This document shows positions 1 to 6,469 of a stretch of 9,244 nt of DNA, one piece after another. The stretch is taken from contig SKGI01000133.1 in the NCBI GenBank assembly GCA_007117555.1, positions 1-9,244 of the forward strand. The letters are read 5' to 3'. Both the position numbers and the translations under genes were made by a program. Position 1 is the first letter of the stretch, and each line of letters starts with the position of its first letter. The notes beneath the pieces were generated by a model. It had not been told where the DNA came from. It searched no databases and saw only the letters and a program-made list of their open reading frames with translations. The DNA comes from Candidatus Izemoplasma sp. Lineage in GTDB: Bacteria > Bacillota_I > Bacilli_A > Izemoplasmatales > Izemoplasmataceae.

Positions 1-790
1 GTGTCTCATGCGACGCATCATAACGCCCTAACTCTTTCAACTTTCTACTCGCTTCATAAATCGTTTCAAGAGCTTGATGGTCGTTAAATAGGGCTGTCGC
101 TTCTTTGAGTGATTGAAATATTGCATCAAAGTTTCGTAAGCCTTCTAATTCTCTTTCTAGTGCTTCTTCTTCATCTTGCTCGAGTTGATGCTTATTTAAC
201 TCTTCTAACTGAAACACTTGAAATTCATGCTGTTCGAGTTGTTGTTGTCGAGAATTTTTTAGTGTCTGATAATCTTTCAGCGCTTTTAAATAGTTTTCGT
301 GATCTTGTTGATACTGTGTTTTCAACGGCAGCACGGATGGATCATAAAGATCAATCAACGATAAATATGTATCAGGATTAATGAGTCGTTTTGTATCATG
401 TTGACTGTGAATATCTGCTAAGTGTTGCGTTAAAGAGCGGAGATCTTGTAACGTGACCGGTGTCCGGTTAATTCTAATTGTATTCGCGCTATTAGCTGAT
501 ATTTGCCGTGTGATCATACACTCACGATCGCCCCCATCTATTCCAAGCGCTTCTAAGGCATTCACAGCTGGGGCTGCAAGATTGGTGAATAATCCTTTGA
601 TTTCACAATGATCCGCCCCTGTTCGGACCACATCAGCGCTTGCTCGATCGCCAAGTAAAAGGCCGATTGCATCAATGAGAAGACTTTTTCCCGCACCGGT
701 CTCACCCGTAAGTGCTGTCATCCCAGCTTGAAAATCGACTTCGATGTTTTCCAAAATGGCAAAGTTTTTCACTGCTAAATACTGTAACAT
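1..790 (-). CDS. recN: DNA repair protein RecN, N-terminal part (cut by window edge)
   Basis: RecN is an SMC-like ATPase of the cytoplasm that acts early in recombinational repair of double-strand breaks. The window holds the first 263 codons, open to the edge; the rest of the coiled coil and the C-terminal Walker B half lie beyond it. The product begins MLQYLAVKNFAILENIEV, the usual RecN start, followed by the Walker A motif GETGAGKS at residues 29-36. The family hallmark, usually DIHGQHE, appears as DIHSQHD at about 126-132. From about residue 146 the chain turns rich in Gln, Glu, Leu and Lys, as expected for the first coiled-coil arm. The ATG at 788-790 follows a strong AGGAGG and sits 10 bases after the tlyA stop, so the two are probably co-transcribed and coupled. 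In Bacillus, argR lies between these genes; it is absent here. Identification is very secure. Confidence 0.96.
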   Translation of the reverse strand, partial: MLQYLAVKNFAILENIEVDFQAGMTALTGETGAGKSLLIDAIGLLLGDRASADVVRTGADHCEIKGLFTNLAAPAVNALEALGIDGGDRECMITRQISANSANTIRINRTPVTLQDLRSLTQHLADIHSQHDTKRLINPDTYLSLIDLYDPSVLPLKTQYQQDHENYLKALKDYQTLKNSRQQQLEQHEFQVFQLEELNKHQLEQDEEEALERELEGLRNFDAIFQSLKEATALFNDHQALETIYEASRKLKELGRYDASHET

Positions 791-796
791 CGAATT

Positions 797-802
797 CCTC
801 CT
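797..802 (-). promoter_or_regulatory. Shine-Dalgarno site of recN, fused to the tlyA stop
   Basis: A perfect AGGAGG six bases before the recN ATG. Its last bases on the plus-strand coordinate (801-802) belong to the TAG stop codon of tlyA, so the minus strand reads TAGGAGG. A ribosome terminating on tlyA stands directly on the recN initiation site, which suggests coupled translation or reinitiation. Confidence 0.85.
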
Positions 803-1568
803 ACTGCCACATGGCATGCGCTTTTTCAACGATATCCAAAATATTTATGTCCGCAGAGTTACTTGGGGTAATGAAACATAGAAACTCTATATTACCACTG
901 CCCCCCTTAATAGGCGAGGGCATTAACTTTGACAAATATAAAGCTTGATCTCGAAGCGCTGATTCAAATTGCTTAAGCAAACGGATGTGCTGTTTTTTAT
1001 CGCGAACAACGCCACTTTTAGGTGTTTCAGGTGAAGCAAACTGCGGTTTAAAGAGTACGAGCATTGGGCCTTGGTAAAATTTCACTGCATGGGCAATCAA
1101 TGTTAATGATGCGATAAAACTTACATCCATGACAAGGAGGTCTACACCTGAAAAAAATGTGGCGTCTGTGTTAAGAAAATGCATGGATTCATACAAAGTC
1201 ACTCGCGGATCTTCCGCAAGTTTTTGCACCATTTGATCACGGCCGACATCTACCGCGATGACTTTGCGTGCCCCCTGTTTTAAAACACAATCAGTGAACC
1301 CACCAGTCGAAGCACCTACATCCAATATCGTTAAATTGTGAACGTCAATCTCAAATGTGCGCAAGGCGGCTTCAAGTTTAAGGCCACCCACACTAACATA
1401 AGGATTAAACGGCGTCAACGATTCCACTGTGTCGGTTGTAGTAAGCATGTAAGCAGGTTTTTTCACCACTTGTTGATTGACTTTTATCCGTCCAGCACGA
1501 ATTTCTTTTTGTGCGCGTGCACGGCTTGAAATCAAACCCTTTTCGACTAACCACACATCAAGACGCAT
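801..1568 (-). CDS. tlyA: TlyA family rRNA methyltransferase (YqxC-like; S4 domain plus FtsJ-like domain)
   Basis: The protein is 255 residues long. An S4 RNA-binding domain covers residues 1 to about 60 (it begins MRLDVWLVEKGLISSRARAQ). A Rossmann-fold methyltransferase domain follows, with the SAM-binding stretch LDVGASTGGFTD at 82-93, then VMDVSF, LFKPQF and GNIEFL, all typical of the family. TlyA proteins 2'-O-methylate rRNA in mycobacteria; in Firmicutes the target of the YqxC branch is less certain. The reading frame is open up to 1616, but the S4 domain starts exactly at the ATG at 1566-1568, which has a GTGGAG ten bases upstream, so I chose that start. It overlaps the end of dxs by 11 bases. 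An oddity is Val60 where the family nearly always has Arg in the linker motif VSRGG. Old annotations call such proteins hemolysin A. Confidence 0.93.
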   Translation of the reverse strand: MRLDVWLVEKGLISSRARAQKEIRAGRIKVNQQVVKKPAYMLTTTDTVESLTPFNPYVSVGGLKLEAALRTFEIDVHNLTILDVGASTGGFTDCVLKQGARKVIAVDVGRDQMVQKLAEDPRVTLYESMHFLNTDATFFSGVDLLVMDVSFIASLTLIAHAVKFYQGPMLVLFKPQFASPETPKSGVVRDKKQHIRLLKQFESALRDQALYLSKLMPSPIKGGSGNIEFLCFITPSNSADINILDIVEKAHAMWQ

Positions 1569-3408
1569 GACGCATTGACTCCACTTTTTTAAGGATACTT
1601 GCGACATCAAGACCATGGCGTTTTAACATGGTTTCTCGATCCCCTTGCGGAATGAATACGTCATCAAAAGCGATATGTTCAAACACTTTCGGAACATGAT
1701 TCATTGCTGCAAGTGCAGCTAAGATTTGTTGGCCAAGCCCGCCTTGTCTTTGCGATTCTTCAATGACGAGTAACGGAATATCGGGTGAAATAGACTGAAG
1801 CATTTTATAATCGAGTGGTTTAATATACCGAGCATTGATTAGACGAACTGATTGACGTGCAAAAACATCCGCAAGATCACCTACAAGTGTTCCAAACGTA
1901 ATCACCGTCAAATCCTTACCTTCTAAGATAATTTCCCACGAAGGCTTTATCGGTGGCACAGTTTCGAGATTCGCTTCATAAATTGGTGTCAGTTGTTTGG
2001 GATATCGAACCGCGATCGGACCCTCATGTTGTGTCAGCGCATAGTTTAATAGACCATACAATTCTTCAACATCTTTCCCGTGTGCTACAGTCATGTTCGG
2101 TATATGAGAAAGCATCGGAATATCAAACACACCTTGATGTGTTTCCCCATCACCACCAACTAATCCAGCGCGATCGATGCCAAGCACCACATGCACGTTG
2201 TGGCGGGCGAGGTCATGTAGAACCTGATCATAGGCCCGCTGTAAAAATGTTGAATAAATGCTGACAAAGACACCCACACCTTTTAAAGCCATGCCGGTCG
2301 CCATCGTTAAGGCTGTCTGTTCTGCAATGCCAACATCAACAAGTCGGTCAGGATAACTTTCCGCAAACGTCTCCAATTCTGAACCTGCAGTCATAGCCGG
2401 TGTAATCACAAAAAACTCGGGATGCCTTTTAGCGTGGTCCCTTAGAAAACGAGTGACCGCTTTACTGTATGACTCATGGTTATGAACTGGCTTAACCGTT
2501 TTTGCGCCCGCTGCAATCTCAAAAGCTCCGACACCATGCCACTGGCCTGTCTGATCCAATTCAGAGGGTGCATAACCGCGCCCTTTTTGCGTTCGAACAT
2601 GAATGATACACGGTTTCATTGTTTGTTTAGCAACTTTAAACGCTTTAAGTAATGTACGCAAGTCATGACCATCTAAAGGACCATAGTAGTCATAACCCAT
2701 ATCCTCAAAATAAGATTGGCCAGCAATAAAACCTTTAATTCGTTTTTCGACTCGGTAAGTGATGGGCCTTAATGGTCTCGGAATAATTTTGAGTGTTTTC
2801 GAGCGTATGCCACGGATGCCACTGCGGAGTCTGATTTTTGATAAAACTTTTGACAAATAACCTACATTTGGGCCAATACTCATATCGTTATCATTAAGGA
2901 TGATAATGGGATGTTTTGCTTCATCGTGTCCCATAAAATTCATCGCTTCTAGTGCAGCACCACTCGTAAGTGCTCCATCACCAATCAACATGACCACATG
3001 ACCAATACTTGGCTTGACTGTTTTCGCCTGCAACATCCCTGCCCCAGCCGCTAAACTCGTCGATGAATGACCCGCCTCAAACACATCATGGATGCTTTCA
3101 GACCGCTTAAGAAAACCACTGAGTCCATCGGTTTGACGGAGCGTTGGAAACTTTTTTGCGCGACCCGTCAATATTTTGTGTGTATACGCTTGATGACCCA
3201 CATCAAAAATCAACTGATCTTTAGGTGAATCAAACACTGTATGCATGGCGACAGATAACTCGACCGCACCAAGATTGCTTGATAGGTGACCTCCTGTCTT
3301 TGCGATTGACTCAATAAGAAAAGTCCGGATATCCTGACAAAGAGCATCGAGTTCGTCGACGCTTAATTGTTTGAGAAAATCCGGATTCTCTATCGTTTCA
3401 ATCTTCAA
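1558..3408 (-). CDS. dxs: 1-deoxy-D-xylulose-5-phosphate synthase
   Basis: DXS condenses pyruvate with glyceraldehyde 3-phosphate, using thiamine diphosphate, in the first step of the MEP pathway to isoprenoid precursors; it is cytosolic. The product has 616 residues, near the usual 620. Conserved sites are in place: HLSSNLG at 41-47, GHQAYTHKIL from 71, the ThDP motif GDGALTSG at 143-150 with its partner LNDNDMSIG at 171-179, IAEQ with the catalytic Glu363, YDQV at 393-396, and DRAGLVGGDGETHQG at 412-426. Positions run seven behind the E. coli numbering throughout. The start is TTG at 3406-3408, eight bases after AGGAG; the next in-frame Met is near residue 55, beyond conserved sequence, so TTG is required. 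In Bacillus ispA lies just upstream, but here xseB directly precedes dxs with an 11-base gap. The stop is TGA. Confidence 0.97.
   Translation of the reverse strand: MKIETIENPDFLKQLSVDELDALCQDIRTFLIESIAKTGGHLSSNLGAVELSVAMHTVFDSPKDQLIFDVGHQAYTHKILTGRAKKFPTLRQTDGLSGFLKRSESIHDVFEAGHSSTSLAAGAGMLQAKTVKPSIGHVVMLIGDGALTSGAALEAMNFMGHDEAKHPIIILNDNDMSIGPNVGYLSKVLSKIRLRSGIRGIRSKTLKIIPRPLRPITYRVEKRIKGFIAGQSYFEDMGYDYYGPLDGHDLRTLLKAFKVAKQTMKPCIIHVRTQKGRGYAPSELDQTGQWHGVGAFEIAAGAKTVKPVHNHESYSKAVTRFLRDHAKRHPEFFVITPAMTAGSELETFAESYPDRLVDVGIAEQTALTMATGMALKGVGVFVSIYSTFLQRAYDQVLHDLARHNVHVVLGIDRAGLVGGDGETHQGVFDIPMLSHIPNMTVAHGKDVEELYGLLNYALTQHEGPIAVRYPKQLTPIYEANLETVPPIKPSWEIILEGKDLTVITFGTLVGDLADVFARQSVRLINARYIKPLDYKMLQSISPDIPLLVIEESQRQGGLGQQILAALAAMNHVPKVFEHIAFDDVFIPQGDRETMLKRHGLDVASILKKVESMRHAS
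1562..1575 (-). repeat. 7-bp tandem repeat at the dxs/tlyA junction
   Basis: The minus strand carries ATGCGTC twice in direct succession. The first copy supplies the last Met-Arg of the dxs frame and the second supplies the ATG of tlyA, in a different frame. Because the unit is not a multiple of three, gain or loss of one copy shifts the dxs frame into the tlyA frame. Confidence 0.8.
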
Positions 3409-3416
3409 GTCTCTCG

Positions 3417-3421
3417 CTCCT
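3417..3421 (-). promoter_or_regulatory. Shine-Dalgarno site that fixes the TTG start of dxs
   Basis: AGGAG lies eight bases before the TTG start of dxs and shares two bases with the TAG stop of xseB (minus strand reads TAGGAG). No in-frame ATG or GTG fits the N-terminus better, so this site supports the TTG call. Confidence 0.8.
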
Positions 3422-3638
3422 ATTCTTCGCTATCAAACGGGGCTTCTTCACCCGTTTTTGTCATCACTTTAGTCAACACCTTTTCAGCATCTTCAAGCAA
3501 CGTTTGGCAATGTTCAGCCAACTTTCTTCCTGCTTCATATTTTTTTACAGCTTCTTCAAGCGGCAGTTCACCTTCTTCAAGTGCCGCAACAATCGTTTCA
3601 AGTTCCTTGAGAGCCTCTTCAAATGACTGCTTAGACAT
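3420..3638 (-). CDS. xseB: Exodeoxyribonuclease VII small subunit
   Basis: XseB is the small, mostly helical subunit that joins in several copies to the long tail of XseA to form exonuclease VII, which degrades single-stranded DNA to oligonucleotides in the cytoplasm. The 72-residue product, rich in Glu and Lys, has the family core: SFEEALKELETIV at about 5-17, a conserved EGELPLEEAVKKYEAG stretch from about 22, then a second helix to LLEDAEKV. A GTG at 3647 would add three residues, but only one base separates it from AAGGAG; the ATG at 3636-3638 is ten bases away and matches the family N-terminus, so I chose it. It overlaps the xseA stop by eight bases (ATGTCTAA), which fits coupled synthesis of two partners. 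Confidence 0.95.
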   Translation of the reverse strand: MSKQSFEEALKELETIVAALEEGELPLEEAVKKYEAGRKLAEHCQTLLEDAEKVLTKVMTKTGEEAPFDSEE

Positions 3639-4917
3639 GCTTATCACGCTCCTTTGTTTTAGTTAATATTTTCGCTTCGGCCGTGCCATCTTTAAAGCGG
3701 ATGCGGACATCCATGCCTATTTCTAAATCAGCGATCGATTTAATAAAGCGTCCTGCATGATCAACAAGGGTGTAACCTTTGTCCATGATGTTTAAAGGGT
3801 TGGTATACGATAAGTGCATCTTTGTGCTTGCAAGTTGTTCATGACGGCGCTTTATCACCCAATCATACGCACGGTTCAGTTGTTTTTCTTTTTCTTTAAG
3901 TCGCTCATCCATCCGCGTCATTTTTTGTTTCGGGTGGGTTAAGACAAGTTTTTCTAGTAAATGTTCAAGTGGCCTTGCATAAAGCATCGTAATCCGTGCT
4001 GGATCACGAAAGACATAACGCTCTGTCAGATTGCTCAATGCTTTTTCCTGTTGATTGACAAGCCGTTGCGTCGCTTCAAAAAGTCGTTGACGATAACTTT
4101 CAAGATCGCGCAATAATGTTCTTTGATCTGGCACCGCTATCTCTGCGGCACCTGATGGGGTGGGGGCACGGACATCCGCCACAAAATCCGCAATGGTAAA
4201 GTCTGTCTCATGGCCTACAGCAGAAATAATTGGGGTGTACGCTCGAAAAATCGCATCCGCTACCATCGCTTCGTTAAATGCCCATAAATCTTCAATGCTG
4301 CCGCCGCCCCGACCCACAATAATGACATCATTTTCTAAGTTTTCATCCGCTTTTCGGATGTTTTCAACCAGTTCATATTTAGCCTGCTCACCTTGAACGG
4401 TCGTTGGATACACGAGCACTTTAGTCAACGGATAACGACGATTGATGATATGAATAATATCGCGCACAGCCGCCCCTGTCTTTGAGGTGATGACCGCCAC
4501 TTGCCGAGGGAAAGGGGGCAGTGGTTTTTTATGTTGTGCATCGAATAAGCCAGCTTTTTCAAGTTGATCTTTCAGTTCAAGATACGCTTGATATAAGTTT
4601 CCTAGACCAGTTTCCTGCATCGTATTCACATACACTTGATATGAACCTGCCACCTCAAAAACACTGATATAGCCACGTACAAGCACTTTCATCCCATCTT
4701 TTGGCGTAAAAGGCACTTTCGCGGCATGCGTTTTAAACATGACAGCGCTAATCGACGCTTTATCATCTTTAAGTGTAAAGTAAAAGTGACCACGAACATT
4801 GTGCTTGAAGTTAGAAATCTCTCCTTCTAAAAGAAGGTCCTTCAAATGGATGTCGGAGTCGAACTTGAGTTTAATGTATTTTGTCAGTGCGGTGACAGTC
4901 AATGCTTTTTCTGTCAT
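3631..4917 (-). CDS. xseA: Exodeoxyribonuclease VII large subunit
   Basis: XseA is the catalytic subunit of exonuclease VII and works with XseB. The 428-residue product shows the family's domain order: an N-terminal OB fold for single-stranded DNA binding (about 1-105, with GEISNF at 32-37 and GHFYFTLKD at 43-51), then the catalytic domain with ITSKTGAAVRD at 143-153, GRGGGSIEDLWAFNE at 202-216, VGHETDFTIADFVADVRAPTP at 234-254 and SGAAE after it, then a long helical region from about 265 to 375 that binds the small subunits, and a C-terminal beta tail. All conserved motifs are intact and the length is close to normal. The ATG at 4915-4917 has a weak AGGGA six bases upstream that overlaps the nusB stop; the gap between the genes is nine bases. 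In Bacillus folD separates nusB from xseA, but not here. Confidence 0.97.
   Translation of the reverse strand: MTEKALTVTALTKYIKLKFDSDIHLKDLLLEGEISNFKHNVRGHFYFTLKDDKASISAVMFKTHAAKVPFTPKDGMKVLVRGYISVFEVAGSYQVYVNTMQETGLGNLYQAYLELKDQLEKAGLFDAQHKKPLPPFPRQVAVITSKTGAAVRDIIHIINRRYPLTKVLVYPTTVQGEQAKYELVENIRKADENLENDVIIVGRGGGSIEDLWAFNEAMVADAIFRAYTPIISAVGHETDFTIADFVADVRAPTPSGAAEIAVPDQRTLLRDLESYRQRLFEATQRLVNQQEKALSNLTERYVFRDPARITMLYARPLEHLLEKLVLTHPKQKMTRMDERLKEKEKQLNRAYDWVIKRRHEQLASTKMHLSYTNPLNIMDKGYTLVDHAGRFIKSIADLEIGMDVRIRFKDGTAEAKILTKTKERDKHV
3649..3654 (-). promoter_or_regulatory. Shine-Dalgarno site of xseB inside the end of xseA
   Basis: AAGGAG lies within the last codons of xseA, ten bases before the xseB ATG. 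Its position argues against the alternative GTG start one base downstream of it. Confidence 0.7.
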
Positions 4918-4926
4918 AAAGTATCC

Positions 4927-5307
4927 CTACTTATTCAAGGATTTCCGAATCTTATCTAAAACGCTGTTATTAAAGGAGACCGCCTTATTGTCACCTTCAT
5001 CTGTAAAAGCTCTTGTTTGAACAAGCGCTTCGTTGATAATGATTTCATGGGGCGTCTCAGTGTCATATAGTTCATAGGTGGCAAGTCGCAAAATCGCTCG
5101 ATCAACATAAGAAAGTCGCTTAAGAGACCAACGCTCAAGTTGCGCGACAATCAAAGCATCAATTTTATCACGATTTTTTAGTATACCGCTTACCATGTCA
5201 CGGATGAAATCTGTCTCCAGTGATTCGGGTAATTCCCAGTGATCGAGCAAGTCGATTGTATATAGTATTTCGATGATTGCAGCGCGTTGTTCTCGTCTTG
5301 ATTTCAT
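4927..5307 (-). CDS. nusB: Transcription antitermination factor NusB
   Basis: NusB is a small all-helical RNA-binding protein that pairs with NusE (ribosomal protein S10) on boxA RNA to prevent early termination of rRNA transcription. The 126-residue product has the family pattern: a basic N-terminus (KSRREQRAAIIEILYTIDLL), the central LERWSLKRLSYVDRAILRLA stretch at about 57-76, IINEALVQTRAF at 90-101, and a C-terminal SFNNSVLDKI that matches the usual FVNGVLDKI. The start ATG at 5305-5307 has AGGTGG seven bases upstream. It is the first gene of a minus-strand cluster that continues through xseA, xseB, dxs, tlyA and recN. A hairpin terminator separates it from the pot operon, and a candidate -10 site lies just before it. 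Confidence 0.95.
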   Translation of the reverse strand: MKSRREQRAAIIEILYTIDLLDHWELPESLETDFIRDMVSGILKNRDKIDALIVAQLERWSLKRLSYVDRAILRLATYELYDTETPHEIIINEALVQTRAFTDEGDNKAVSFNNSVLDKIRKSLNK

Positions 5308-5314
5308 GCAGATT

Positions 5315-5320
5315 CCACCT
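5315..5320 (-). promoter_or_regulatory. Shine-Dalgarno site of nusB
   Basis: AGGTGG, seven bases before the nusB ATG, supports that start. Confidence 0.7.
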
Positions 5321-5340
5321 ATCTTATCATTAAAAAGTGT

Positions 5341-5346
5341 ATCATA
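5341..5346 (-). promoter_or_regulatory. Candidate -10 element for the nusB-recN cluster
   Basis: TATGAT on the minus strand, one mismatch from TATAAT, lies about 33 bases before the nusB ATG and just after the pot terminator. No good -35 box is visible at 16-18 bases; that position falls in the T-rich end of the terminator stem. A promoter is expected here because the hairpin should block most read-through, but the exact element is uncertain. Confidence 0.35.
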
Positions 5347-5356
5347 TATTGGCCAA

Positions 5357-5389
5357 AATAAAAAGGAAAAGCGTATTTTCCTTTTTATT
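5357..5389 (-). terminator. Hairpin terminator after potD
   Basis: A perfect inverted repeat: two 14-base arms (AATAAAAAGGAAAA and its complement) around a five-base loop, starting 15 bases after the potD stop. On the minus strand the stem's own T-rich arm runs into TTTTTATTTT, giving the U-tract of an intrinsic terminator. The stem is A/T-rich with only two G:C pairs. The near-symmetric layout could also work in the other direction, but no gene points at it from the left. Confidence 0.85.
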
Positions 5390-5404
5390 GAAAAACGAGT
5401 CTAT

Positions 5405-6469
5405 TTAGTTTAATTTAGCCCGGTTTAAGATTTCGTTGAGACGATTGGCATGCGCTTCACCAAGATAGCGGAATGGCTCACGCGTCGTGCCTTCGGGTTG
5501 TGGATAATAGTGTTCATAATCATACTCATAGTCTTCAACCATAATGTTGAAAACTTCAACGATGACCGGGGTGTAGCCTACCCAGTCGGCATTTTGAACA
5601 GCATGATCAACGTCGAGGAAGAAGTTAATAAACGCATGCGCTAAAGGAATGTTTTGCGCGGTAGTTGGGATGACAAATCCATCCACCCAAATGTTAGTAT
5701 GTTCTGGTGCATAATAGTCAAAATTAATGGGTGCACCGTCTTCTTCATAAACAAAAATCATTTCGAAGTAGTCCCCTGAGTAAACAAGCGCCATATCTAA
5801 ATTACCAAGGGCGACATCGCCTTTAAGATCATCTTCACCAAAACGGGTAAACGAGGCGTTACGAAGCAAATCTTCCGCTTCTTGAAGTTCAGTTTCATCT
5901 TCACTGTTTACACTATAACCAAGACAAAGTAACGCAGCCGCTACGGCATCGCGCGGTGAGTCATACATACCGATATTAAATGTTGTCTCTGGATCAAATA
6001 AGGTACAAAGACTGTCCGTTTCAATCGCTGCTTTAACGGCAGGGTCTGAAGTGTTATACATGATACCGATGGTACCAAAGAAGTAAGGAATCATATAATC
6101 CTCAATCGTGTAGCCCTCATAAATCACCCGCGCGTCTTCAAAAAATTCAATCTGCGCTAAGTTTGGCAATAAATCACGATCAATGGGATGTAAAAGTCCT
6201 TCTTGTTGGAGTTTATCAATCATATATTCACTTGGAATGACGATGTCATAATCGGTAATGCGTTGTTTGATTTTCAACTCCATTTCTTCATTTGAGCCAA
6301 CAGTTTCATAGACAACCCGCGCGTTGAACTCGCGTTCAAAATCACGCACTAAATCGCTGTCCATGTACTCACCCCAGTTTAATACATATAAGGTTTCTTT
6401 GTCAGATGAACAGGCCATAAGTGAAAGACCTAGCAGAATAAACAAGGCAAAAATCGATACTTTTTTCAT
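5405..6469 (-). CDS. potD: Spermidine/putrescine ABC transporter, substrate-binding lipoprotein
   Basis: PotD captures polyamines outside the membrane and delivers them to the PotBC channel. The 354-residue product begins with a lipoprotein signal peptide: KK, a hydrophobic stretch, and the lipobox LMAC with Cys20 as the lipid anchor. This fits a single-membrane, Gram-positive cell. The mature part starts with YVLNWGEYMDSDL (Trp32, Tyr35), then IVIPSEYMIDKL at about 77-87, YFFGTIGIMYN, MYDSPRDAV near 169-176, and IWVDGFVIP with Trp261 and Asp263, which match E. coli PotD ligand residues Trp255 and Asp257. The position of E. coli Trp229 holds Tyr230. A Tyr- and acid-rich stretch at 311-323 is unusual. 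The start ATG overlaps the potC stop (ATGA), with GAAAGG ten bases upstream. Ligand preference (spermidine or putrescine) cannot be read from sequence alone. Confidence 0.94.
   Translation of the reverse strand: MKKVSIFALFILLGLSLMACSSDKETLYVLNWGEYMDSDLVRDFEREFNARVVYETVGSNEEMELKIKQRITDYDIVIPSEYMIDKLQQEGLLHPIDRDLLPNLAQIEFFEDARVIYEGYTIEDYMIPYFFGTIGIMYNTSDPAVKAAIETDSLCTLFDPETTFNIGMYDSPRDAVAAALLCLGYSVNSEDETELQEAEDLLRNASFTRFGEDDLKGDVALGNLDMALVYSGDYFEMIFVYEEDGAPINFDYYAPEHTNIWVDGFVIPTTAQNIPLAHAFINFFLDVDHAVQNADWVGYTPVIVEVFNIMVEDYEYDYEHYYPQPEGTTREPFRYLGEAHANRLNEILNRAKLN

Noticed and set aside
109..381. Plus-strand 90-codon frame encoding a Leu/Val-rich peptide
   Set aside because: It lies antisense to the recN coiled coil; the complement of Gln/Glu/Lys codons naturally gives a hydrophobic peptide. 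No ribosome site or known motif.
712..948. Plus-strand 78-codon frame across the recN/tlyA junction
   Set aside because: Antisense to two well-supported genes, no recognisable domain, no convincing ribosome site.
1558..1560. Possible use of TGA as Trp (mycoplasma code)
   Set aside because: TGA ends dxs, potB and potC at family-typical lengths, and Trp codons examined are TGG, so the standard code applies.
1569..1616. Upstream extension of tlyA by 16 codons
   Set aside because: The extra residues lie inside dxs, have no family match, and the S4 domain begins exactly at the ATG at 1568.
1953..2264. Plus-strand 103-codon frame inside dxs
   Set aside because: Fully antisense to a conserved catalytic part of dxs whose own protein is intact; composition (His, Ser, Arg rich) looks like a shadow.
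3367..3666. Plus-strand 99-codon frame covering xseB
   Set aside because: Ser-rich peptide produced by the complement of Glu/Leu-rich xseB; no independent support.
4956..5150. Second minus-strand 64-codon frame inside nusB
   Set aside because: Alternate frame of a clear nusB gene, with no motif of its own.
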